From contig OY757916.1 of NCBI GenBank assembly GCA_963585895.1, positions 23,032,162 through 23,096,161 on the forward strand: DNA of 64,000 nt, written 5' to 3'. The first letter of the stretch is position 1; each line of letters begins with the position of its first letter. A program made the position numbers and the translations under genes. This DNA is from Sepioteuthis lessoniana. Taxonomy: Eukaryota; Mollusca; Cephalopoda; Myopsida; Loliginidae. The notes under the pieces are model-generated. The model was not told the DNA's origin. It saw nothing but the letters and a program-made list of their open reading frames with translations, and made no database searches. Positions 53,000 to 63,765 of the stretch are shown here, piece after piece.

Positions 53000-54485
53000 A
53001 ACAAAATTTATTTTGAATCTTTTATGAATTTTGTTTTTTTCTGATTCATATTTGACTTTTTTCTCCTCTTTTTTCTTTTTTTTTTCTGTCCTTCCTGTCA
53101 AGTTTCTTGTTTTCTTGTCATATTTCTCTCATTTGCCAACTCCTCCTTCCCCTCTACTTTTCCTCCTACTTTACTTCTCTTCTTCTTCCTCTTCTCTTTC
53201 AACTTTTTTATCTTCTCATCCACTTTACAATTCTATGCTTCTTTTAAAACTTTTTTGATAACAGCATTTTTTCTTCTTCAAATAGTAATTTACTTCCTTT
53301 TTTTTTACTACAGATTCGATTTCTTCTTCTTCTTCTTCTTCTTCTTCTTCTTCTTCTTCTTCTTCTTCTTTGTTTTCAGTCTGTACGTTTTCTTTCCTTT
53401 CTTTTTATTACTTCAAAAACTCTTCATATCTTTCTACTCTTTTTTTTCTTTCTTTCTTTCTAATGTCATAATTTCTTTATTTTTCTCTTTATTCATACTA
53501 CTGTCATTTTCTTTTTCATTCAGCAGCCTTGATTTTCTTTGAATTTTTTCTATTTATTTATTTTTTCTTTCGGATCCTTCCTTCTTATTGTTCTCACTCA
53601 ATCCTCCATTTCTTCTTTATTATTCTTTCTTTCATTTTTCTTTCATTCATTCATTCTTTCATTCTTTCTTTCACTTTACTTTCATTTTTCTTTCATCATT
53701 TCTTTCATCCTTTCTTTCATTTTTCTTTCATTCTTTCTTTCATTCATTCTTTCATTCTTTCTTTCATTCATTCTTTCATTCATTCTTTCAGTTTTCTTTC
53801 ATTCTTTCTTTCTATTTTCTTTCTTTCTTTCATTCTTTCATTCATTCTTTCAGTTTTCTTTCATTCTTTCTTTCAGTTTTCTTTCTTTCTTTCATTATTT
53901 CTTTCATTTTTCTTTCATTTTCCCTTCTTTCTTTCATTCTTTCTTTCATTTTTCTTTCATTCTTTCTTTCATTATTTCTTTCATTTTTCTTTCATTCTTT
54001 CTTTCAGTTTTCTTTCATTCACTCTTTCATTTTTTTTCTTTCTTTCAATATTTCTTTCATTTTTCTTTCATTCTTACTTTCATTTTTTCTTTCATTTTTT
54101 CTTCTCTTCTTTCTCTACTTATCCAATTCATTCTTTCCATTGGTTCATCTTTGCTTTCTTTGTTAATTATTTCTAAATATTTTCAATTTCTATAAATTTT
54201 TTCTTTTTTTTTCATTCAACTTATTTTTTATTTTTTCAGTTTTTCTTCCTTCGTATTTCACTTCTTCATTTATTGTATTATTTTCTTTCTCTTCTTTCTA
54301 ATTTTATTTTCATTCTTCTTCTTCCTCTTCTACCTGAATTTATTCTTTCCCTTCCTTATTTTTCAACCCTGTGTTTTTTTTCTCTTATTTTCTTTCTTTT
54401 CTTCTTTGTCTATTTCACCTCTTTTCCTTTTTTTTTTTTCAGTATTTTTGTGGTTGTTTTCCTGGTTGTTTTTGTTTATATTGTT
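53000..54485. repeat. 1.5-kb pyrimidine tract
   Basis: The + strand is almost all T/C. (TTC)n at 53318-53370, then TTTC-type repetition with TTTCATTC units at 53590-54110. All three + frames stay open over about 200 codons (Phe/Leu/Ser/His), which proves composition, not coding: three overlapping long frames cannot all be genes. Mirror image of the purine tracts at 3.9-5.4 and 34 kb. Confidence 0.95.
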
Positions 54486-54865
54486 GTCTCCTCCAAAGTT
54501 GTTGAGAATTTACGATAGTGGATGTCTTGTTGGTTTGACATCTGCTCGCTCACTGATGTAGGAGATCCTCAGGCTGTCAATGTTCCAACTTGTTCATTCT
54601 TTGGAGAACACTACAAATGAATCCAAGAGGTCAGACTACTAATTATCATTCCAGACTCATATACCCTTTCTTCCCTCCCTATATCATGTTCGGATTTGTT
54701 CCCACCTAAACAATACATCTTTATTCTCTATGTTTCTTTTATTGTCTGGTTCAAAAAGACCAGCTCACACTTGACCTGTTCAGGGGATGACAACATCTTG
54801 AACTTTAATTTCAAATTAGAAAAAAACCTCTTTTATCTGTCTGTTTTTATATTTACCCATCAATA
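54486..54865. other. unassigned sequence
   Basis: No recognised element. The 97-codon frame at 54696-54989 runs into a LINE-1 end and has no family. Confidence 0.4.
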
Positions 54866-55322
54866 TCATCAAGTCCTGCTGATAGCATGGAGCTCTCTGA
54901 CTCTCTCTCACAATCCATCCCTATCATTCATTGATCATGGTAGGTTGTCTAGACTCCATCCAGTGATCGCACAGAGCTGGTGCATATAAGTTCTTGCCAT
55001 GTGGCCAACACTTGTATGCCTATGCGTATGAGACCATTGGAGAATGTTACTTATGAGTTTGTCCTTACTTCTCTAGCTTGACTTGCTCATTTTACTTGGT
55101 TGCTTTGTGAGATGGGAAGCAAGATGCCATACAGCAGCTATCTGGTAATGTGATGCTTCCAGGATTTGTTCAAAGCATTCCATAGCTTCTTGAGTAGTTC
55201 CCATCAAGCTTATTCTCCAAGATTTTTGATTGAGCCCAAGTGGTGCATCCATACAGTAGTAACAATAATATTTTTATAATATTTTGCTAATGGGAAGTAC
55301 ATTTCTGCAGCTCTGGATGCTT
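54866..55322 (-). pseudogene. LINE-1 3' end, diverged
   Basis: Complementary to the LINE-1 C-terminal coding end ('ccatccctatcattcattg', 'ggtgcatccatacagtagta', 'atcaagcttattctcc'), as at 59612-60050. Stops and indels throughout. Confidence 0.7.
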
Positions 55323-55324
55323 TT

Positions 55325-55800
55325 GCCAGGGTGATGAATCACTGTGAGATGACAGGCTCGCCTGATACTCTCCAATTGCTACTTGCTACGTTTGCCTCAA
55401 TAGCTTCGAGCAAGGTTTTGGAATCGACAGTTTTAGGCCAACCAGAACTTGTCTGATCAATGAGATTCTTGCAAACCAAGCATAATTTCTTGAACCATCT
55501 GGTTATCAACTTTGCCTTCACCTTCTGCTCAACAGATATTTATTGTTGCTGCCACAATGTTATCGACCAGTTTGAACTAATAAGTTCCTGAATTAAACTA
55601 TGTTTCCCATTTATCTCTACAGGTTTTCAAATCAGCCATATAGTGAAGCAATACACAACATGTCAGTGCACCAACTACCACAACACTACCAACTACTTCT
55701 GATATGTATCACAGCTTGAACTACTTCATTCACATCGTACAGACACAACTGACCAGCATGTACCTAAATATTGCAAAACTTTTGACTCACCCATGTGATA
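55325..55800 (-). mobile_element. mariner-like element, decayed
   Basis: Minus strand 55339-55521 encodes a mariner-type N-terminal helix-turn-helix segment: ITRWFKKLCLVCKNL, then SGWPKTVDSKTLLEAIEANV and WRVSGEPVIS. The 5' region ends 'gcaaaacttttgactcacc' at about 55795. It lacks the catalytic half. Third copy of this family. Confidence 0.75.
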
Positions 55801-55959
55801 GATATTCAGTAAAAAATTACAGATGATATAATTTTTCTCAAATGTTTTCAGATTATAGGGAAAACTTCATTGATTTGATGGAGGATCACTTAATTTTTTT
55901 ATAAATCTGCACAAGATTTCGCATTTCAAGTGTTTGTGGAATGTTTGTCTTTTTTCATG

Positions 55960-56170
55960 TTTCAAGGAGAATATCTCACCAGACTAATATCTCCAGTCTC
56001 TTTTCCAGGCGCTTAGGAACCCTTTCCAAAAGCATCAATTACGACATGTATCAATGCCATGTTCCTATTCTATAAGCTTTTCAGTTCTTTTGCTAGGTCC
56101 AAGTATTTATCCAACTTTTCAATTACTTTCACTTTCACTTTATGTTTTGCTGGCACAGCAAAATCTGCAA
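55960..56170 (-). pseudogene. LINE-2 ORF C-terminal fragment
   Basis: Minus strand: LADFAVPAKHKVKVKVIEKL, DKYLDLAKELKSL, then a stop and NRNMALIHVVIDAFG-type sequence, aligned to the LINE-2 C-terminal motif VTVIPVVI at 27.9 kb. Confidence 0.75.
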
Positions 56171-56265
56171 GATGATATGCACACACATACACACACCCAC
56201 ACATACATCTAACCATGGGATCATTCTTGAATATATGCATGCACACACACATACACATATGTCTA
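56171..56265 (+). repeat. dispersed minisatellite (atctaaccat unit), part 1
   Basis: acatctaaccatgggatcattcttgaatatatgc-type units with (CA)n. Same unit at 57520-57915, 58545-58634, 59154-59290 and 60780-60840. Confidence 0.75.
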
Positions 56266-57104
56266 ATGTCACGTGGTCTCCCACTGAGAGGAGAGAGGTG
56301 AGATCAATTTCCCAATACCCCTCCATGTTTGAATTAACATACCTCAAAGATTGACCGTTAAAAGAGGAAATGAGAATGTAGGTCAAGCTATCTGCACTCC
56401 ATAACATTAACTGGGTTGATAGAGAAGGGGATATAGAGGTCCGTATAGTAGTCTGAATGAATAGCATGACAGGGGGAGGTGGTGGAAGAAGAAAGAGGCC
56501 AAATGATTGGCCTGAACCCTAAAGCCGGATGTAGTATCCTTTTCGTCAGAGGAAATAGAAAAAGAAAGAATTCAGTTTTTACGACGGAGGTAGCCATGAA
56601 AGGACATGCGAATCTCATGCCAAAACTATGGGCGAAGAAACAGAAATAGAGTTCTTGGATAGGAGATAACAGATGCCTTCAAGCTGAGCTCTACAGAATT
56701 CCGCTAGCCCATTAAAGAAAATACTCCACGAAGAAACCAGTCGAAAAAAATAAGTAAACCTTAAAACCGTTTTCTCCCAGCACCCTTCCTAAGTATTGCA
56801 ATTGTATGCCCTCTCTCTCTCTCAATTTAAAGAAAGAAGAAAGAAAGAAAGGAAAAAGGAAGAAAGAAAGACATTTGTATTTGGCATTATCTGCTGTTAA
56901 TATAGCCGGCACCTTAATATTTGTCTGTGTCAGCACGTATTAAAAACCTTGTTATATTTTATATGTCCCCTCGTGTCAAAACTTATTCATTGTGTTGTTT
57001 GCCTATCGAGTTGCCTTCTTTTGCATATTCCTTTTCAGCTTCATTCGCTTCAATTTATCCTTGCTAAATGTCCTATTCGCCTTTAAAAATATTACACGAG
57101 AAAT
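56266..57104. other. unassigned sequence with (GAAA)n patch
   Basis: No family recognised; (CT)n at 56809-56823 and a GAAA-rich patch at 56830-56875. Short frames unsupported. Confidence 0.4.
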
Positions 57105-57518
57105 TGGAAGATGTGTCATTCAGAGATGTCAAAATAAAAATCCCAGATAGAAAAATGTGACTTGGGGATATGAATGACGTTATGCACCAGAAGCATGCGC
57201 GGAGGATTTGGGGGGATTTGAGAAAAGTCAGTTAGTTGAGTTTTGCCTCAGAAGAAGAAAGTTGACTTTTGCTTGCTCGCCGAGGCCTGGCGGCAGGTGT
57301 CACACGTGGTTTGGGGCAGATGGAAAAGTCAGCATAGAAAGATGGTATCTCTCTCCTTATGTCGAAAAACCTTTAAACTCAAAGGTAATAAAAAGTTTCG
57401 TACCTGAACTAAGAAGTCGTAAATGTTTTTTTGTGTTTCGGGATTCCTATGTTATCCATATATGAGTTATGAACATTTTATGTACATTTCACGTATTCAT
57501 GTATGGCCATGTTATATA
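57105..57518 (+). mobile_element. LTR-A, 5' truncated
   Basis: 'gatgtgtcattcagagatgt', tgaatgacgt, 'gagttttgcctcagaagaag', 'ctctccttatgtcg', aataaaaagttt, 'gggattcctatgtta', as in LTR-A at 58635-59153. The first ~150 bp are absent. Confidence 0.8.
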
Positions 57519-57915
57519 TTTAACCATGTGATCAGGCTTGCATGTATGCATGTGTATATACATCTAAAAATAAAATTATTCTTGTGTATATGTAAATAAA
57601 CATACATCTAAGTATACGATTCTTCTTATATATATGTACACGTATATCTAACCATATGCAATCATTCTTGCATATTTGCACGCACATATACATCTAACCA
57701 TATGATAATTTTTTTTTTCATATATTCTCACACACTTAAATCTAATCATATGGTCATTCTTACATATAAACACACTCATACATCTAACCATATGATCATT
57801 CTTACATATATGCTCACACATACTTATCAAACTGTATAATCTTTCTTGCACATGTATTTACACATACATACTTTTAATCAAATGATCATTCTTGTTTATA
57901 TGCATACACACACAT
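57519..57915 (+). repeat. dispersed minisatellite, part 2
   Basis: About nine units of roughly 40-45 bp: catctaaccatatgatcat, then tcttgcatatatgcacacac. Confidence 0.85.
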
Positions 57916-58544
57916 ATGTGAGGATTTAGGAATTAACAATAAAACTCCCAACCGGATGTTGACTCGTCGGCTGCCACATACAAAATGTATAAATGCGTCG
58001 CTACGCATCGGCTTCACGCACCCATCCGGTTAGAAATCAAAAAAAAAGAAAAATAATAAAAATTAAAGTAGCCAATGGGAAGCAGTCGCGCCAAAAATGA
58101 GAAGGATTATGGAGTTACGAGTTTGGAGCCGGTGGGGAGAGATAAATACTTGGGATTTCTGTGAACCGAGGCAGAGAGGACAAAAGAGACCCAAAGGAAG
58201 CACATAGATACCGTGATCAATCGAGAAGTAACGTCCGCCCTCGAGTTAAGAGCTGAAACTACTTTTCTGCAATTCCACTAACTGACCATGAAAGAAATAA
58301 AGAAAAAAGGAATAAGTACTCTTTAAAAACATTTTCCTCCTTTCACCCTTTTTCCTAACATCTGACTTTCTACCACTTTCAAAAATTTACTACTTGTGAA
58401 AGGGAACTTCTGAATATTCAAATCCAAGTTGACGCTTTGTTGTTTTATAAAAATTGTTTGAATTTTAGATATTCCTTGTTTGTCTTGTTTTAAATGAAGT
58501 TTTTCTCATTGTATGTTGTAACTCTCCAAACCAACCAAACAGGC
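57916..58544. other. unassigned, possible LTR-like block
   Basis: An inverted pair aaccggatg/catccggtt (about 57951 and 58031) and a stretch with CCAAT (58070s) and gagataaatactt look promoter-like, but no matching ends or duplications were found. Confidence 0.35.
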
Positions 58545-58634
58545 CATACATACATCTAACCGTAAGTTAATTCTTACACACATGCATCTTACAATATCAT
58601 CAATCTTGCATATATGTCCAAACACACGTACAAC
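58545..58634 (+). repeat. dispersed minisatellite, part 3
   Basis: Ends acacacgtacaac, the left target of LTR-A; the unit resumes at 59154. Confidence 0.75.
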
Positions 58635-59153
58635 TGTAATATAATGGCCGAGGGATTTCGTTTTGTGTGTCTTGCCTTTCGGTTTGGTTAGACTGAGAAC
58701 CTTTCGCTTGGCGCATGGGTTAGTTGGGTGCAACTTGAGTGCAGGTGGTGACGTGCGCGCGGGGAGGATGTGTCATTCAGAGATGTCAAAATAGAAACCC
58801 CAGATAGGAAATATGGCCGGGGTATGTGAATGACGTCAGCGTGGGCTGAGATTTGAGAAAAGTTAGTTGAGTTCCTGGCTCGGAAGAAGACAGTTGAGTT
58901 CTGCCTCGGGAGAAGACGGTTGACTTTCGCTTGCTCGCCGTGGCCTTGTGTCGGGTGCACACGTGGTTTGGGGCAGATGGAAAAGTCAGGTGTGTCTCTC
59001 TCCTTATGTCGAAAAACCTTTTAACTCAAAGGTGATAAAAAAAGTTTTGTACCTGAACTAAGAAGTCGTACGTGTTTTTGTGTTTCGGGATTCCTATGTG
59101 CGTTATGAACATTCCATGTACGTTTCACATATCCGTATCATGGGCATGTTACA
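58635..59153 (+). mobile_element. solo LTR-A with 4-bp TSD
   Basis: TGTAATATAATGGCCGAGGG to ATGTTACA, 519 bp, flanked by caac at 58631-58634 and 59154-59157. Joining the flanks restores a minisatellite unit. Contains aaggtgataaaaaaagttt and 'gggattcctatg'. The minus-strand frames inside are not genes. Confidence 0.88.
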
Positions 59154-59294
59154 CAACTAACTATAGAATTATTCTTCCATATATGTACATACACATACAT
59201 CTTACCACAATATCATTCTTGCATATATACACTCACACATACATATAGATAGATCTAATCATGTGATTATATTTGGATACATGCATACCTACGT
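59154..59294 (+). repeat. dispersed minisatellite, part 4
   Basis: caactaactatagaattatt and further units with (GATA)-like spacer. Confidence 0.75.
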
Positions 59295-60770
59295 TCATCA
59301 TCATCATCATCATCAAGTCAAAAAAATGGTGTAATGGTTATCGTCGTAGGAAATGAGCACGGCGACACGAGTTCAAATCCTGGACGAGACTGATTGCATT
59401 TCACATAGCACTAATACCCTTGGGAAAGGTATGAATCCAATTATTCTCCCTCCAGCTATGGGTAAATAGTAGGGCAGACTAGGTTCTTCAGCCTTGGTAA
59501 GGCAACTAGTCTAGGAGAAGGAAAACTCTGAATTCAAACCTGTTAAACTCCGCTTAAAAAATTGACCCTGTGTCATATCCTGCCCGAGCGGAGGGGTTGG
59601 GTAAATATGATCATCATCATGTCGTGCAGCTAGCACCAATCTCTCTGACCCTTTTCGCCACCCATCTCTATCATCCATCACTCCCAAGAGGTCCTCAAGG
59701 CTGCATCGAGATTGGCACGGAGCTGCTGCATATAGGTTCTTGCTGGTTGTCTAACCTTTGCTCGATCTTGTGAACGGGTCCAGAGGAATACATCGCTTAT
59801 GAGTTTGTCCTTACTTCCCCAGCTGTGTCCCACATGTCTGATTCGTCTAATTTGGATAAGTTTTGCGATGGGTGGTAGGTGACCGTACAGCTGCTGTTTT
59901 GTGGGGTGTTGCCTCCAGGACATTTTAAATACGACTCGAAGCATTCTTCTGTAATTGCCATCAAGTTTTTTCTCCATACGTTTAGTTAGCGTCCACGTGG
60001 TGCATCCATATAGCAGTATTAACACGACCACCGCTTGGAAAAAACTGTATTCTATTTTATCTGTCAGGTCTGACTTCTATCTGACCAATTGCCAATTGAT
60101 AGCTGTCCATACCTTTGCTAGTCATGCGTTGATGTCATTCCCAGTTGATGAGACACTTTCCGAAGTAGGTGGACTTGTCCACTAGTTTTAGAGGACCACC
60201 CTTTAGTGTGGAGATGTTGCCTCTTTGATTAAAGCACATGTATGGTGTTTTGTCTGCACTGACATGGAGGCCTATGTCACCTGCTGTTCGTTTTAGACTA
60301 TTTAGCAGAGATTCGGCTTGGGGGAGTGAATTTGCTACAAATGCTATGTCATTGCCGTAGTCTGCAGGGTTTGTTCTGTTTCTTTCCTTTGCCAGCTTAA
60401 AACTGTTTTCTTTCATTAAATCTCAGATAATAAACAGGTATTGGGCTAATGTATCTCCTTGTAGCACACCTGCTTCAATGTTGAAGTAATCTGTGTCTCC
60501 ATCTGGTGAGCAGACTTTAACTTTTGTGTTTTTATATAGCATCATTATGGCTCCGATGGTTTCTTTGGTGGAGACTGTGGGTGAGAAGTATTTGCTCCAT
60601 CTTCCCTCTGTGTATGGAGTCAAATGCCTTGGAGAAGTCGATGAATAATAGTGTTACTTCGAGATTTTTGCACGAACACCCAGTATTTAACGGATAGTCA
60701 AAATTTGTGATGTCGTGAATTGATTTCTCCAAAAGCCATTTTGGTTTTTCTTAAATATTTTCTTAATTCT
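59295..60770 (-). pseudogene. LINE-1, 5' truncated reverse transcriptase
   Basis: Minus strand, in order: LFIDFSKAFDSIHRGKMEQ (RT block with the first catalytic Asp), KVKVCSPDGDTDYF, GVLQGDTLAQYLF, then the YADD box as YGND, VANSLPQAESLLNSLKRT, GLHVSADKTPYMCFNQRG, LLYGCTTWTLTKRM, NYRRMLRVVFKMSWRQHPTK, and the C-terminal VRQPARTYMQQLRAN. The (ATG)n tail is at 59295-59315, split by a SINE-C (59320-59612). Frameshifts and the YGND change make it inactive. Confidence 0.9.
59320..59612 (+). mobile_element. SINE-C inserted in the LINE-1 tail
   Basis: A box TGGTGTAATGG (59327-59337), B-box AGTTCAAATCC, 'ggtatgaatccaattattct', 'gtagggcagactagg', 3' end gggtaaatatg. (ATC)n lies on both sides, so it sits within the LINE-1 trinucleotide tail. 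Confidence 0.88.
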
Positions 60771-60779
60771 GGTTTCGTA

Positions 60780-60845
60780 CTCATGCATTTAACTCTATGA
60801 TCATTCTTACATTTATACATACAGACATCTTTTCTTATTGTATAT
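60780..60845 (+). repeat. dispersed minisatellite, part 5
   Basis: tttaactctatgatcattct and acatttatacatacagacatc units. Confidence 0.65.
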
Positions 60846-61070
60846 AGCCCGGGAGATCTGGGTTCAATCCCAAGTCGAGTCATACGAAAGACTGAAAAAA
60901 TGGTATTTGATACCTTCTCGCTTAACTCTCAGCATTATGAGGTATGGATCAAGGGTAAAGTGGAGCAATCCAGGGAAAGGAGTAGTGCCCTCATCTACAC
61001 CTTGGTGTAGTAGCTATTGAAAAGGGAGCCTTCAGGTCATCCTCAACTATGGTTGCCAACTTTACTATAC
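60846..61070 (+). mobile_element. SINE-A, 5' truncated
   Basis: Begins at gcccgggagatctg, B box GGTTCAATCCC, 3' end 'ccaactttactatac'. Confidence 0.85.
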
Positions 61071-61171
61071 TATGGATTAAATAGTACCACTATTATTCTT
61101 CTAGAAAGATGGCTTTGACATTAAGTGACTTATGAAGGTTGATATGCCCCTTAAACAAAAGAAACCAAACC
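61071..61171 (+). mobile_element. SINE-B 3' part
   Basis: 'atggattaaatagtaccact', ggctttgacattaagtgac, gatatgccccttaaac, aaaccaaacc. Confidence 0.8.
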
Positions 61172-61239
61172 ATTTTCTAGAATTATCTAAAGCAGAAATG
61201 TTAATGATTATGTACAAAAGCTTAAAAAATATCAACTTC

Positions 61240-62140
61240 AATATCACTGCCCAACAAATGTACTGGAGATGACATGAAACCATCTGGTGGTGTGGCTCCA
61301 GTTCTGGAGCTCTGGGGAATATGGAGCACCCTTTCATGGCTATTACTCCCAGATCCACTCTAACCTGGAGTGGTAGTAACTGTTAGGTCCCTTCTATATG
61401 TCAAATAGATCTGTTTAACCATTTAACTGCATGCAGACAAATGAATGATATTAAATTGAATTGTTAGTGTTACATAGCATAATTTGAAAACTTTTAACTA
61501 TGTACGAATAAAACAATTGGTGTTAGATGGCTAAACTGTTGTTGGTGACTGTAGTCGACGGTGACCCGAAGGCTCCCTTTTCAATTGCTATTACACCGAG
61601 GTGTAGGGAAGGGCGCTACTCCTTTCCCAAGAATTATTCAGGCTAGATAACAATGCTTGGAATCATCTGTGTGTAAAAATAAGAAATATTGGTATTATAT
61701 AGCTATACTTGGACAAATTTGACTGTTCAAATGATTGAATAGAGTTGAAAAAAATATTGTTACATAGCAATACCTGAAACCATTTAACTGTGTGCAAACA
61801 AATTAGCCCTATATCTTTAAAAATAAAATTACCAACAAAATATTCTCTTTCAAATCGTATATGTATAACCATTTAACTATGTGCAAACAAATGACTTATG
61901 TTAAATTAAATTGTTAATGTTACATAGCAATACTTGAAACTATTCAACTATGTGCAAACAAATGATTAATAGTAAATAAAATAATTTGGGTTTGATAGGA
62001 ATACTTGAACAATTTAATGGTGTGTAAACAAAAACGTTATCTACAAACTATGCGTTTATAAATCATATATTTGGTTTATATATATATAAAGAGGATTTGG
62101 CCTTAAATAACCCACAAGGGTTGATATGCCATGAAACCCT
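61240..62140 (+). mobile_element. HTT repeat with SINE-A fragment inside
   Basis: Head 61245-61400 ('gagctctggggaatatggag'), internal units 61400-61540 and 61631-62060, tail 62095-62140 (ggccttaaataaccc, gatatgccatgaaacc). A minus-strand SINE-A 3' fragment (61541-61630, 'gttggtgactgtagtcgac') interrupts the units. Confidence 0.8.
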
Positions 62141-62144
62141 ACTT

Positions 62145-62442
62145 TCGATGAGGCTTAAAATATACTGACTGTATCCCCTTGCAGAGGAGTAAGACCCCAT
62201 CCTCTAAAAAAGAGTGCCCTGTGTATGACACTGGACTGCATCTGATGGTGGGGATCTAATTCTGGAGATTTGGGAAGTGTATAGAATCCCTTCCATGCCA
62301 TTACTCCCAGATCCACTCCTACTCTGTTTGTTTCCCATCTATGAATCAAATAGGTCTGTTAAAAAATTAATCATATTTGATAAGACTGTGTGCAAAAAAT
62401 CTTTTAAAAAACAACGGCACAAAAAATGTAAATATGAATGTA
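62145..62442 (+). mobile_element. HTT head with type-B tail
   Basis: Head 62145-62362, then directly the variant tail starting aaaaaatgtaaatatgaatg; the tail continues at 63347-63412 beyond a mariner insertion. Confidence 0.75.
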
Positions 62443-63344
62443 CAAGGTGCATTCAATAAGTTTCAGACTTTTTTCATATGAACATTTACAATTGCCGTAG
62501 ACTCTTGAAAATTCAGTATCTTATTGCTATACATCTTATGGGATAACTAACCAATTTTTATGATTTCAGGTTCAAATGAACAACTACAACAGCAATTGGA
62601 ATACACCCAACTAAAGCCTGATTGTCACAGCTGGTGATTTTCAAAAATGCAATCTGACACTATAAAAGAACAATATGCAATAAAATTGTGTTTTAAACTT
62701 GGAAAAAATGCTACAGAAACATATGGAATGCTTCAGACTGCTTTTCGACCATCTTGCATGAGTTGAGCATCAATTTTGAGTGGCGTAAGAGATTCAAGGA
62801 AGCCAGGGTGTCCGTGAGGGATGATGAGAGGTGTGGGAGGAGTAAGGAAGTCAATACACCACAGCTGATTGGCCAAGGGATTAGGGTTAGAGTTACTATG
62901 CTGAGGTTTTAAGGGAGTTCAGGAAAAGATTCTGTCGGAAGAGGCCAGCACTCTTCAAATCGGGTCAGTGGCATTTCCACGAGGACAATGCACCAGTCCA
63001 CAACTTCATCCTTGTCACAGACTATTTGACCAAGATAGGCATCAAGACAGTTCCTCAGCCTCCCTATAGCCCTGACCTTGCTCCCTGTGACTTTTGGTTA
63101 TTCCCCAAGCTCAGAGGTTGTCGTTATGAGACAATTGAGGAGATGAAAGAGGCTGTGACGAAGGTCATTGACACGCTCGCACAAGAGGATTTCCATGGGG
63201 CGTTCCAGAAGTTGTTGGAATGGTACAAAAAGTGCATTCCAGCCGGAGAAGATTACTTCGAAGGGGATTTGAGTTTCATGTTTGTATTATCAATAAAAGT
63301 GCCCATACGAAAAAAAAGTCTGGAAACTTCTTGTATGCACCTCG
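62443..63344 (+). mobile_element. mariner transposon, 902 bp, internally deleted
   Basis: Inverted ends (aaggtgcattcaataagttt... and its counterpart near 63310-63344) flanked by TA (62441-62442, 63345-63346). The N-terminal part encodes FKLGKNATETYGMLQ and WRKRFKEARVSVRDDERCG. After a deletion with frameshift, 63026-63391 keeps the C-terminal half with HEDNAPVHN, PYSPDLAPCDFWLFPKLRG. The second and third catalytic Asp are 34 residues apart (D34D), the mariner signature. Transposase would cut and paste at TA; this copy is broken. Confidence 0.93.
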
Positions 63345-63346
63345 TA

Positions 63347-63412
63347 CAATGGATGCTTAAAATAATTGCAGATCGGTTGACATGCCATTAAACTTGATCT
63401 ATCAATTAATCA
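63347..63412 (+). mobile_element. HTT type-B tail, right part
   Basis: caatggatgcttaaaataa, gacatgccattaaacttg, then (atcaat)n. It continues the tail interrupted at 62442. Confidence 0.75.
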
Positions 63413-63424
63413 ATCTATAAACTC

Positions 63425-63480
63425 ATTGTGACACACACATACACACACACACACAAGCACACATACACATACTTCTGCAC
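63425..63480. repeat. (CA)n tract
   Basis: cacacacatacac units. Confidence 0.9.
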
Positions 63481-63489
63481 TCACATGCG

Positions 63490-63765
63490 TACATGGTTGT
63501 TGTGTAATGGATACTTTTGTAGGAAACGAACGTTGTGACACAAGTTCAAATCCTGGGTAAGACTTTTTGCTTTTCACATAATACTAATACCCTAGGGAAA
63601 AGCAGGAACCCAATTTGGTAAATAGTAGGGCAGACTAGGGTCTTTAACCTTGATATAGCAACCAGTCTAAGTTTAAGGAAAACTCTAAATTCAAACCTGT
63701 TAAACTCTGCTTAAAAATTGATCTTGTGCTACATCCTGTTCCTGCAGAGACGTTGGTAAATATAC
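63490..63765 (+). mobile_element. SINE-C, full length
   Basis: A-box-like TTGTGTAATGG, B box AGTTCAAATCC, 'gtagggcagactaggg', 3' end gttggtaaatatac. Confidence 0.85.

Noticed and set aside
53529-54195. Three overlapping ~200-codon frames on the + strand
   Set aside because: All three frames are open at once because the tract has only T and C-rich codons without stops; the peptides are Phe/Ser/His/Leu low complexity.
56171-57915. CRISPR-like array of ~40-bp units
   Set aside because: Units are imperfect and contiguous without unique spacers; the sequence context is animal and repeat-rich.
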